Origin: Apteryx mantelli
Lineage: Eukaryota > Chordata > Aves > Apterygiformes > Apterygidae
Length of the DNA: 64,000 nt
Reading direction: 5' to 3'
NCBI RefSeq assembly: GCF_036417845.1
Contig: NC_090017.1
Span: 558,001-622,000 of the forward strand
A program made the translations under genes and the position numbers. The notes under the pieces are model-generated. The model saw only the letters and a program-made list of their open reading frames with translations, was not told the origin of the DNA and searched no databases. Of this stretch, positions 55,526 through 64,000 are shown piece after piece; the stretch's first letter is position 1; each line of letters begins with the position of its first letter.

Positions 55526-58500
55526 TCAGACATACTCGCGGCTGCTGGGGGGCCGGGCGGCCTTGCCGCGGGGGTAGGGCGCCCCCCCGCGCGCCCCCGC
55601 CGGGCAGGAGCAGGCCAGCAGTGACCCCCCCAGCAGTGCCAGCGCCGACCCGGCCCAGCCCACGAAGATGGCGGAGCCAAACTCGTACCTGGGGGGGGGG
55701 GGGAAAAGGGCATCAGGGGCCACCGCCGCCACCGCGGGGCCACCACTGCCAACCACGGGGCCACCATTGCCCTCCCTGGGGCCACCACTGCCACTGCCGG
55801 GGCCACCGCTGCAGCCACAACTGCCATCCTGGGGCCACTGCCACCATCCCTGAGCCATCACCCTCGTCCCCAGGGCCACCACTGTGACTGCCGGGACCAC
55901 CGCCACCATCCTTGGGGCCACCGCTGCCCTCCCTGGAGCCACCGCTGCCAACCACGGGGCCACCATCGCCCTCCCTGGGGCCACCGCTGCCACTGCCAGG
56001 GCCACCGCTGCGGCCACAACTGCCATCCTGGGGCCACCGCCACCATCCCTGAGCCATCACCCTCATCCCCAGGGCCACCACTGCAACCGCTGGGGCCATC
56101 ACCGCCATCCCCAGGGCCACCACTGCCCTCCCTCGGGCCACTGCCGCCACTCCCAGGGCCATCCCTGCCATTCTGGGGCCACCGCTGCTATCATGAGGCC
56201 ACCTCTGTCATGCCTGGGGCCACCAATGCCACCTCTGGGCCATCACTGCCAACCACGGGGCCACTGCCGCCCTCCCTGGGGCCACCACTGCCATCCCTGG
56301 GGCCACCACTGCCATCATGGGGATGACTGCTGCCATGCCTGGGACCACCAGTGCCATCTCCGGGCCATCACTATCCTCCATGGGGCCACCACTGCCACTG
56401 CTGGGGCCGCCACCGCCATCACGGGGACGACCGCCACCCTCCCTGGGGCCACCACCGCCAACCACGGGGCCACCGCCACCATCCTGGGACCAGCGCTGCC
56501 CCCCCGGGGGCCCCTTCCCGCCCCCTGGCTGCCCCTCACTTGAGGTTGACGGGCACGGTGGGGTTGTAGAAGTCGGAGACGATCTGGTGGCCGTACCAGG
56601 AGCAGGTGACGAGCGCGGCCAGACCTGCCGGGGCACAGGGAGACCCTCAGAGCCGCGGACCCGCCGGGGCGCCACCCGGCGCCCGTCCCCACAGCCCCCC
56701 GCCACTCACCGGCCACGATGAAGATGACGCCGCCGGCCACGGCGATCCGCGCCTTCTGCACCTTGTCGTCGCCGCCGCAGCGGGTGCACTTCATGCCCAT
56801 GGTGGAGACGGCGATGCCCAGGACGCCCAGCACCGCCGCCACCACCATGAGGGCCCGCGTGGCCTGCAGGGCGCCTGGGGGGGCGGCGGGTGAGCGCGGG
56901 CGCCCAGCCCCACGGCGCCCCTGTGCCGACCCCACACTGCCCCCACGGTTTATGGCCCCAGGGCCGGGCGCTGGCGCCCGGACTTTGGCCCTTTTCCGAG
57001 GCGCCGGGCAGGAAACGCGGCCCGCGGGGAGGGAGCGGCGCCAGGGAAGCAGCCCGGCAATTAGCGCCGGCCTCGTTAGCAGCAGCCAGTGTCGCAATTA
57101 GCAGGAACTTGCAATTAGCAGGAGCTTGCAATTAGCAGGGAGAATCTGCTGCCCCGGGGCATGTGCAGCGCAGCACGCGCCCTGCACGGACACCTGGGCC
57201 CCCCCAACAACACCTGGGTCCCCCGAGGGGCAGCAGGGCCGTGGGCAGCCCCGGACGCCTGGGTCCCCCCGGATGCCTGGGTCCCCCAGCAGGTGTTGGG
57301 GCCGTGGGGCAGCCCCGGACGCCTGGGTCCCCCCGGATGCCTGGGTCCCCCAGCGGGTGTTGGGGCTGTGGGGCAGCCCCGGACGCCTGGGTCCCCCCGG
57401 ATGCCTGGGTCCCCCAGCGGGTGCCGGGGCCGTGGGGCAGCCCCGGACGCCTGGGTCCCCCAGCGGGTGCCGGGGCCGTGGGGCAGCCCCGGACGCCTGG
57501 GTCCCGGCGCCGCCCCAGCTCCCGGACGCGCCCCATGGCCTCGCCCTGTGCGGGGGGACTTTGGCCCCAGCCCCACGGCGCGGGACCCACCCCAACGGCT
57601 GCTCCCCGGTGACTCACGGGCTCCCCCCACCTGGCCAAAGGCGCCGAGTTTCAGCGAAACCGAAGGCAGGGCCCGGCCCTCCCGGACGCCTGGGCTCCCT
57701 CCCCAGCCAAGGCAGGGCCTGGATGCCTGGGCCCCCCGGGTGGCTGGGGGTGGGGGGAGGATGCCGGATCCGGGAGCCCCTCCCGCACCGGGAAACGGCC
57801 CGGGGGATTTTCGGCCGCCTCCAGGGCCCCGGACGCCTGGGCTCCCCCCTCGGCTCCGCTCCACCACCCCCGGGCTGGGGGAGAACCCAGGCGTCCGGGG
57901 AGCCCCAGGGGACCCAGGCGTCCGGGGAGCCCTGCTCCGCGCCGCCACTGCCCTCCCAGCGGGCCCAGGAGTCCGGGTGCCCTGCTGACCCCTGCGGTTT
58001 GGCTCCCGCTGTCAAAGCCGATAAGGCGATAGCGGGTCCGTGTCCCGCTGCCGGCCCGGCCCGGTGAGGGCCCAGGCGTCCGGGCTGCCTCCCCTCCCCC
58101 CCCCGAGCCCCCCTGCGCCCTTCCAGAGGGCCCAGGTGTCCGGGGAAGTCCCCCCTCCCCCCAACCGGCCCGGCCGGTCGCTCAGGTCTGCCTGGCCCCA
58201 CCCGGGGCTGGCGGAGCCCAGACAAAGCCAAAACCTCCGCTTCCTGCCCCAAAAGCCTGCTTTCTGCCCCCAAACCTCGGTTCCTGCCCCAAAACCTTGA
58301 TTCATGCCCCAAAACTGCCCTGTTCCTGCCCCCAAACTCCCTATTTGTGCCTCCAAACACTGCTTCCTGCCCCAAAACCCTGGTTTCTGCCCCCAACACC
58401 CCATCTCCTGCCCAAAACCCCATCTCCTGCCCCCCAAACCCCCCTATTTGTGCTCCCAAACACTGCTTCCTGCCCCCAACCCCTCCGGTTCCTGCCCCCA

Positions 58501-59269
58501 AAACCCCCTGGTTCCTGCCCCGGCTCCTGCCCCCCAACTCCTCCTGGTTTCTGCCCCCCCCACTTCCTGCCCCCCAAACCTCCCTGTTCCTGCCCCCAAC
58601 CCCCCCCTCGCTCCTGCCCCAAAACCTTCTGGTTCCTGCCCTCTAATTCCCCCCGCTCCTGCCCCCTAACCCCTCTTGCTCCTGCCCCCTAACCCCCCCG
58701 CTCCTGCCCCCTAACCCCTCTCGCTCCTGCCCCCAAAACCCCCCCAGCTCCTGCTCCCAAAACCTGCCCCGCTCCTGCTCCCTAACCGCTCTTGCTCCTG
58801 CCCCCAAAACCCCCCTCGCTCCTGCCCCCCAACTCCTCCTGCTCCTGCTCCCTAACCCCTCTCGCTCCTGCCCCCTAACCCCCCCAGCTCCTGGCCCCAA
58901 AACCCCTCTCGCTCCTGCCCCCTAGCCCCCCCAGCTCCTGCCCCCAAAACCCCTCTCGCTCCTGCTCCCTAACCCCTCTCACTCCTGCCCCCCAACCCCC
59001 CCTCGCTCCCGCCCCCCACCCCCCCCCCGCTCCCGCCCCGGCTCACCGGAGAGACTGAGCAGCGAGTCGTAGACCTTGCACTGGATCTGCCCGGTGCTCT
59101 GCGACACGCACGACATCCAGAGCCCCTTGTACATGGCCACGGCCGTGATGATGCTGTCGCCGGCGTAGGACGACATCTGCCACTGGGGCAGCGCGGTGGC
59201 CACCAGCATGGCGAGCCAGCCGGCCACCGCCAGCCCGAAGCCCAGCAGCTGCAGCCCCGCGTTGGCCAT
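55526..59269 (-). CDS. CLDN7: CLDN7, claudin-7
   Basis: Four-pass tight-junction protein of epithelia. Exons: 59047-59269 ([20 protein letters not shown]), 56710-56875 ([37 protein letters not shown]), 56540-56624 ([20 protein letters not shown]) and 55526-55688 ([20 protein letters not shown] to REYV). The claudin signature W...GLW..C...C is present as PQWQ, KGLWMSC and QCK. The C-terminus ends in YV, a PDZ-binding motif as in mammalian CLDN7. Reading frame is open through all exon junctions and length is close to the usual 211 residues. The start is the only Met before TM1. Intron 1 (2.2 kb) is almost entirely repeats. ELP5 is upstream in window coordinates, the same adjacency as in human 17p13.1. 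Confidence 0.97.
55715..56505. repeat. CLDN7 intron 3 minisatellite
   Basis: More than thirty units of about 24 bp with core GGGGCCACCACTGCCATCCC, filling the intron between exons 4 and 3. Confidence 0.9.
57185..57510. repeat. CLDN7 intron 1 array I (dispersed-motif based)
   Basis: Five units of about 45-62 bp. Each holds one or two copies of CCCGGACGCCTGGGTCCC plus GGGGCCGTGGGGCAGC. Confidence 0.9.
58225..58990. repeat. CLDN7 intron 1 array II
   Basis: About thirty-five units of 20-25 bp with core CTCCTGCCCCCAAAACCCC, extending nearly to the exon 1 donor at 59046. Confidence 0.9.
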
Positions 59270-59570
59270 GGCCCCGGCGGCGGGGGCACCGGGCGCCGAG
59301 GCGGGCGGCCGCGAGCCCTGTGGCGAGAGCGGGGGTTCGCCGGGGGTCCGCGTCCGCGCTGCGGGCAGACGGCGAGGCCCCGGCCCGGCCGGGGGGCGGG
59401 AGGGGGGCAGACGACGCACCTTGCCCGCGGGAGACCTGGGCCTGGCGGAGCCGGGGGCGATGCGGGGGCCGGGGGCGAGCGCGCGGCGGGGAGGTGGTGG
59501 CTCCCGGTCCCAGTCCTGGTTCGGCGGTCCGGCGGGTGGCGGCGGCCGAGTGCAGCGGGAGCGCCCCAGC

Positions 59571-59616
59571 AGGTGCGCGCACCTGTATATAGGGGCCGGG
59601 CTGCGCCTGACGTCAG
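59571..59616 (-). promoter_or_regulatory. CLDN7 core promoter: CRE, TATA box and E-box palindrome
   Basis: Read on the minus strand, TGACGTCA (59609-59616) is followed by a TATATA box (59587-59593) and then by the perfect 16-bp palindrome CAGGTGCGCGCACCTG (59571-59586). The palindrome lies about 300 bases upstream of the start codon, at the expected transcription start. CAGGTG boxes are targets of Snail/ZEB repressors of epithelial genes; this use here is inferred. Confidence 0.65.
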
Positions 59617-59754
59617 CGGGGCGGCGCCGGCGGGGTCCCGCGGCCCTGGGCACCGGCTGCGCCGCCGCCGAGCTGAGCGTCTGTCCGGGGGCTGAGCTGT
59701 ACCCTGTACCCCCCGCTGGGACCCCTCGCTGAGCTGTCCACCTGTCCGGTTGTG

Positions 59755-60715
59755 GGACTGGCACCCCTCGCTGAGCTGCACCCTGTCCCTGCACGCCCAA
59801 ACGAGCTGCACCCTGTCCCTGCACCCCCAAACGAGCTGCACCCCGTCCCAACACCCCTCAACGAGCTGCACCCTGTCCCCGCACCCCTCAACGAGCTGCA
59901 CCCCATCCCCGCACCCCCAAACAAGCTGCACCCCGTCCCCGCACCCCCAAACAAGCTGCACCCTGTCCCAACACCCCTCAACGAGCTGCACCCTGTCCCC
60001 GCACCCCTCAACGAGCTGCACCCCATCCCCGCACCCCTCAACGAGCTGCACCCTGTCCCCGCACCCCTCAACGAACTGCACCCCATCCCCACACCCCTCA
60101 ACGAGCTGCACCCCGTCCCGGCACCCCCAAACGAGCTGCACCCCGTCCCCGCACCCCTCAACGAGCTGCACCCTGTCCCTGCACCCCCAAACGAGCTGCA
60201 CCCCGTCCCAACACCCCTCAACGAGCTGCACCCTGTCCCCGCACCCCTCAACGAGCTGCACCCCGTCCCGGCACCCCCAAACGAGCTGCACCCCGTCCCC
60301 GCACCCCTCAACGAGCTGCACCCTGTCCCTGCACCCCCAAACGAGCTGCACCCCGTCCCAACACCCCTCAACGAGCTGCACCCTGTCCCCGCACCCCTCA
60401 ACGAGCTGCACCCCGTCCCAACACCCCTCAACGAGCTGCACCCCGTCCCCGCACCCCTCAACGAGCTGCACCCTGTCTCCGCACCCCCAAACGAGCTGCA
60501 CCCCGTCCCAACACCCCTCAACGAGCTGCACCCCGTCCCCGCACCCCTCAACGAGCTGCACTCCGTCCCAACACCCCTCAACGAGCTGCACCCTGTCTCC
60601 GCACCTCCAAACGAGCTGCACCCCGTCCCAACACCCCTCAACGAACCGCGCCCCCGTCCCCACACCCCAAACGAGCTGCATCCCGTCCCCGCACCCCTCA
60701 ACGAACCGCGCCCCC
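59755..60715. repeat. 30-bp minisatellite with 150-bp higher-order unit, upstream of CLDN7
   Basis: About 32 units of exactly 30 bp with core ACGAGCTGCACCCC. Monomer subtypes differ by CCCTCA or CCCCAA before the core and by CCTGTC or CCCGTC after it. Five monomers at 60121-60270 are repeated at 60271-60420 with a single difference, a recent higher-order duplication. Because 30 is a multiple of three, long spurious frames are open on both strands. Confidence 0.97.
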
Positions 60716-61039
60716 GTCCCGGTCCCCCCCATGGAGCCGTGCGTCCGCCCGGGCGCTGCGCTGCCCCCGGTCCCGGTGCCGGTCGCAGGCTCCGAGCCTG
60801 CCCCGCGCCTGCCCCTTCCCTCTCTGGGTCTCCGCCGCCGGGCCGGGCCGGGGCAGCGGGGCCCGGGGAGGCTCCCGAGGCCGGGTGTCACCTCGCCGGG
60901 GGGCCCTTGGCCGGGCCGGGCCGGGCGGCGGGACCGGAGCGGGAAGGGGGCCCGGGGGGGATCCCGGGGCTGCGCTGGGGGCTCCGCGGCGGCTCCCGCC
61001 TCGGGGGGGGGGGGGGGGGGCCGCTGGGCGGAGGACGAC

Positions 61040-61500
61040 GTCACGTGACGGACGGCAACCGCACAGGGTTAAACCCGGCCGAGCGCTGCGGCCCGAGGCG
61101 TTCCGGGAGCTGTAGTCTTCCGGCACCGGGCTTCCGGGCGGCCATTTTAGTCTCCAGAGCATGCCGGGAGTTGTAGTCTTTCGCCACTGGGCTTCCGGGA
61201 GGCCATTTCGGCCCGCGGGGCGTGCCGGGAGGGGTAGTCTTCCGGCACAGGGCTTCCGGACGGCCATTTTGATTCGCGGGGCTTGCCGGGAGGGGTAGTC
61301 TTCCGGCACCGGACTTCCGGGAGGCCATTTTAGTCCGCGGGTTGCCGGGACGGGTAGTCTTCCGGCATCGGGCTTCTGGGCGGCCATTTTAGTCCGCGGG
61401 GTGCCGGGAGGGGTAGTCTTCCGGCACCGGGCTTCCGGGCGGCTATTTTAGTCCGCGGGGTGCCGGGAGGGGTAGTCTTCCCGCACCGGGCTCCTGGGAG
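61040..61500. repeat. 60-bp tandem array of ETS/YY1/ZNF143-type motifs
   Basis: About 6.5 units of 59-61 bp. Each has CTTCCGG (ETS, usually twice) and GCCATTTT (YY1; starts about 61141, 61202, 61263, 61324, 61383, with GCTATTTT at 61442). Each also has GGGAGNNGTAGTCTTC, which in the first two units is the ZNF143-like GGGAGYTGTAGT. The palindrome GTCACGTGAC (61040-61049) sits just before the array. Confidence 0.9.
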
Positions 61501-61613
61501 TGCGTGCGGTGTCTCTCGAGGCGGCGGCGGGTGCCGCCCTTCGCCAGCGGGGCCCCCTGCCGGGTGCCGCCCCGTGCTCCACGGGCCCAGGTGCCCTCTG
61601 AGCCCTGCGGCAC
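61501..61613 (+). other. Putative non-coding first exon
   Basis: CpG-rich segment between the promoter-motif array and a strong donor-like CACG|GTGAGT at 61614. Could be the first exon of a plus-strand transcript entering the AT-richer region. No coding sequence is recognised. Confidence 0.3.
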
Positions 61614-63015
61614 GGTGAGTCCATGCCCTGCTGCTCGCGGTCCTGCATCAGGTTGGCGACAGGGGAATTTCCCTGTTTTCCCCTGGGCAGGGCAGGAAGG
61701 ATTTGAGGGACGAGAGGCGTTGGGGCCCCCTCGGAGCTCTTCCTGAGGCCTTTGTTTGCGCCTCGGAGCCCTCTCAGGCTTCCTAGCAGCACTCCGGCAC
61801 GCTCCCAACCCCTCTTTCGACTGTCATCACGCCCCCGAGTCCCTTCTCGGCCCTGTAGCTGGCAACGTTCTAGTTTTCCTTCTGGCAGTAACCAGAAATG
61901 ACTTCTGCTTCTCAGTGCAAAGTCTCATGTTAGCTTGGGTAAAAAGCAGTTTACTAACGTGCGCCCCGATGTTGCGGGCGTGAGGTCTGATGCCTCGCTA
62001 ACGAAATAGACACCTTTTGTAGAAGCAGTCCCGTTATCCTTTCTGTGGGCTCCACACCACAAACCTAAGTGAAAGAAAAGGACCTGTTCCTGCCTCACCC
62101 GCTCTCTTTACAGCTGCCCCTGGTTTGCCCCTCGCCTCTCAAGCAATTGCGGGCAGGGCAGCGGCTGGCGCCGAGGTCTCACCCCTGTGAGTTCCTGCTG
62201 CCTTTGATCTACAGGAGTGGAGCTCTGGAATCACCTTGGTAGGCAGCAGCATTTGAGCAAGCAAAGCCACCCGGGACCATCCGTTCCTACGTTTGCAGAA
62301 GCACAAGCTCTTTGTGAGTGTAAGAGCACTGGGGCAGTTCAAGCTAGAGTTGTGACCGTGATGGAAAGCTGTTTATAGCAGGCATTTTTTTCATGGGTCG
62401 CTGTCTTGGCATGGAGTGTTCAGGGGTAGAAGACAGATGCTGAGTCTCCAGTTGTATCTTTTCTTAACTGTCAATTTTGTTTTGTGGTGTTTCTTTGTTT
62501 ACTGTGGAAGGGACCCAACTTCATCACTGGGCCCCTGTCTTGGCATGGGGTGTTCAGGGGTAGAAGACAGATGCTGAGTCTCCAGTTGTATCTTTTCTTA
62601 ACTGTCAATTTTGTTTTGTGGTGTTTCTTTGTTTACTGTGGAAGGGACCCAACTTCATCACTGGGCCCCTCTGAGATAAAGACATTTGGGGAATTACTTG
62701 TTCTTCTCTGGGACTGAATAAAATAAGAGGCAGTGGGGGTTTGGAGAAAATGTTTCTTCCTACATTTGTGCTCTAGGTGTTTTTTACAGTAGCATTTCCA
62801 GTAATTGGGATGTGCATGAGGTATCATCCTCATGAAGGTTCAAGCAGACTAGGCCCGTTTCTGACTCACTTGCTGGATATTTTGCTGCTTATCAGAAAAA
62901 CTGTCAGCCCTGTTCAGGAAGAAATTGTGTAGAGTTTCTATAGGAAGCAGACCTGTAGAAGAGCCTGGTCTTTGTGTGAAAACGGAAGGAAGCATGCAAC
63001 CCCGGAAACCAGGGT
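61614..63015. other. AT-richer tail without recognised gene
   Basis: Base composition drops abruptly from about three-quarters GC to roughly half. I see no exon, RNA gene or known repeat apart from the 134-bp duplication listed separately. Confidence 0.5.
62401..62668. repeat. 134-bp tandem duplication
   Basis: Two adjacent copies (62401-62534 and 62535-62668) start CTGTCTTGGCATGG and differ at about one position (GGAGTG versus GGGGTG). A recent duplication or an assembly duplicate. Confidence 0.95.
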
Positions 63016-63020
63016 AGGGG

Positions 63021-63705
63021 TGTGATGGTGTGCTCCTTTCCCCCCCACTGTTGTGCTCTCTCCCCCTCAACCTGACCTCCCTGTAAACAGCACGTATGTA
63101 GGGGCTGGTTGAGCATGCGCCAACTAAGGCCTGTCTAGTATGCAAATATGGCTATGAGTCAATCATCTCCCCCCCATAAATAGGGGGCAGCCCAGAGCCC
63201 ATGGAGCTCTCCTGAACGGCAGTGGGCTGCACTGCAGAACCTCCTCTTGAGCAGGGATCCCTCTCAAGGTTACTCCTCGAGGTTGAGAGATTCCTTACCC
63301 ACGACAGATCCTCGGTGAGTGATTAATAGCATGCTGAACTTTTGTGAACTTTGTGAAACTTTCCTGAGTTATAGCTCTGACTAATTGCACACATAATCCC
63401 TTAGACATAAAACTGTTGACCAAGTCTGAGACTAGGACTGGATCCAGCCACACCTAGGCTCCTCTCGGAAGGAGTTTAGAAAGCAAGGGGGTCCAGTCTG
63501 AACCTCGTGACTCAACGGGAGGGTCTCTGTTGCACACGCATCTGACCCTGTCCTTCATGCAGTAAATAACTGAGTGAACCTTGCCAATTGAACCTCATTA
63601 AATCATTCTTATTTACGACTGAACTTTGTTAAGTCGCTGTCTTACTCCAATAAACGTAGTGCTGCTTCCCTCTTACGAGTGAAGTGCATCGCTCCTTTCG
63701 TGACA
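63021..63705 (+). mobile_element. Solo LTR of an avian endogenous retrovirus
   Basis: A 685-bp element with TG...CA ends (TGTGATGG... TGACA) flanked by the 5-bp direct repeat AGGGG (63016-63020 and 63706-63710), a target-site duplication. It contains a TATA-like ATAAATA near 63175 and AATAAA near 63650, as expected of U3/R regions. No internal region is present, so it is a solo LTR. The 5-bp duplication suggests an ERVL-like family, but I cannot assign one. Intact ends and matching repeats suggest a fairly young insertion. Confidence 0.85.
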
Positions 63706-63710
63706 AGGGG

Positions 63711-64000
63711 TTAGAAGAGGAACCAAAAAAGAGCAGGTGACAGTGGGTTCAGAGGCACAGATATAAGAAAGGAGCTGGCAGGCAGGAGTGTGAATTAGTT
63801 CCTGGTGGTCCAGAAAAATCCAGCAGTTTCATACTTCTTGGTGCTGAGGCTTGGGCAGGAAAAGGAGGTGAGTTCATTGGCTGTGTGTAACCTGGATGTT
63901 GAGACCTTGGGGAACATGAGCTTAATCACACTTGAGCTGATTTTATTTCTGATCATACTGCAAAACATTGCTATATGGGCTCGCACAGGCCTCGTACAGG
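63711..64000. other. Right-edge sequence, nothing recognised
   Basis: Ordinary-composition sequence after the LTR. No gene or repeat was identified. Confidence 0.4.

Noticed and set aside
59752-61176. A 474-codon plus-strand frame with a [10 protein letters not shown] decapeptide repeat (and minus-strand GTGCSSL-type repeats)
   Set aside because: The 30-bp minisatellite unit is a multiple of three, so every frame stays open. There is no splice, promoter or conserved domain logic.
61614-63015. SLC2A4, YBX2 or EIF5A exons, expected next to CLDN7 in human
   Set aside because: No matching peptide was seen in any frame of the tail.

Overview
The window is about 61.5 kb of extremely GC-rich vertebrate DNA, followed by about 2.4 kb of ordinary composition. 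It holds thirteen recognisable genes with very short introns, dense minisatellites and long C/G homopolymers. The gene set, GC content, compact introns and an ERV-type LTR fit a bird dot microchromosome; this is inference, and I cannot name the species.

Layout from left to right: KIF1C (+, 5' end outside the window), PCOLCE (+), FBXO24 (-), LRCH4 (+), AGFG2 (-), NYAP1 (-), TSC22D4 (+), a 200-N gap, ACADVL (-, first exons only), a possible DVL2 remnant (-), PHF23 (-), GABARAP (-), CTDNEP1 (-), ELP5 (-), CLDN7 (-). A compositional break follows at about 61.6 kb, then a solo LTR. PCOLCE to TSC22D4 match the human 7q22.1 block. ACADVL to CLDN7 match the human 17p13.1 block, and KIF1C is also a human 17p13 gene, so this segment joins two human blocks.

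The genes do not form one pathway. They include a vesicle motor (KIF1C), a collagen-processing enhancer (PCOLCE), membrane and traffic factors (LRCH4, AGFG2), a neuronal PI3K adaptor (NYAP1), a leucine-zipper regulator (TSC22D4), fatty-acid oxidation (ACADVL), a PHD reader (PHF23), autophagy (GABARAP), a nuclear-envelope phosphatase (CTDNEP1), tRNA-modifying Elongator (ELP5) and a tight-junction claudin (CLDN7).

The most unusual signal is non-coding. Several unrelated tandem arrays sit between genes, and their repeat units carry core-promoter motifs: a 65-bp array with a Y-box in nearly every unit, a roughly 57-bp YY1 array, a 60-bp ETS/YY1/ZNF143 array, and an intronic ETS array. An 18-bp motif is scattered through most introns and spacers in both orientations and forms the core of several minisatellites. 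The 10-bp palindrome GTCACGTGAC occurs exactly four times.

Many otherwise perfect exons carry single-base indels (four in GABARAP alone). I read these mainly as consensus errors, so lesions should be treated cautiously.
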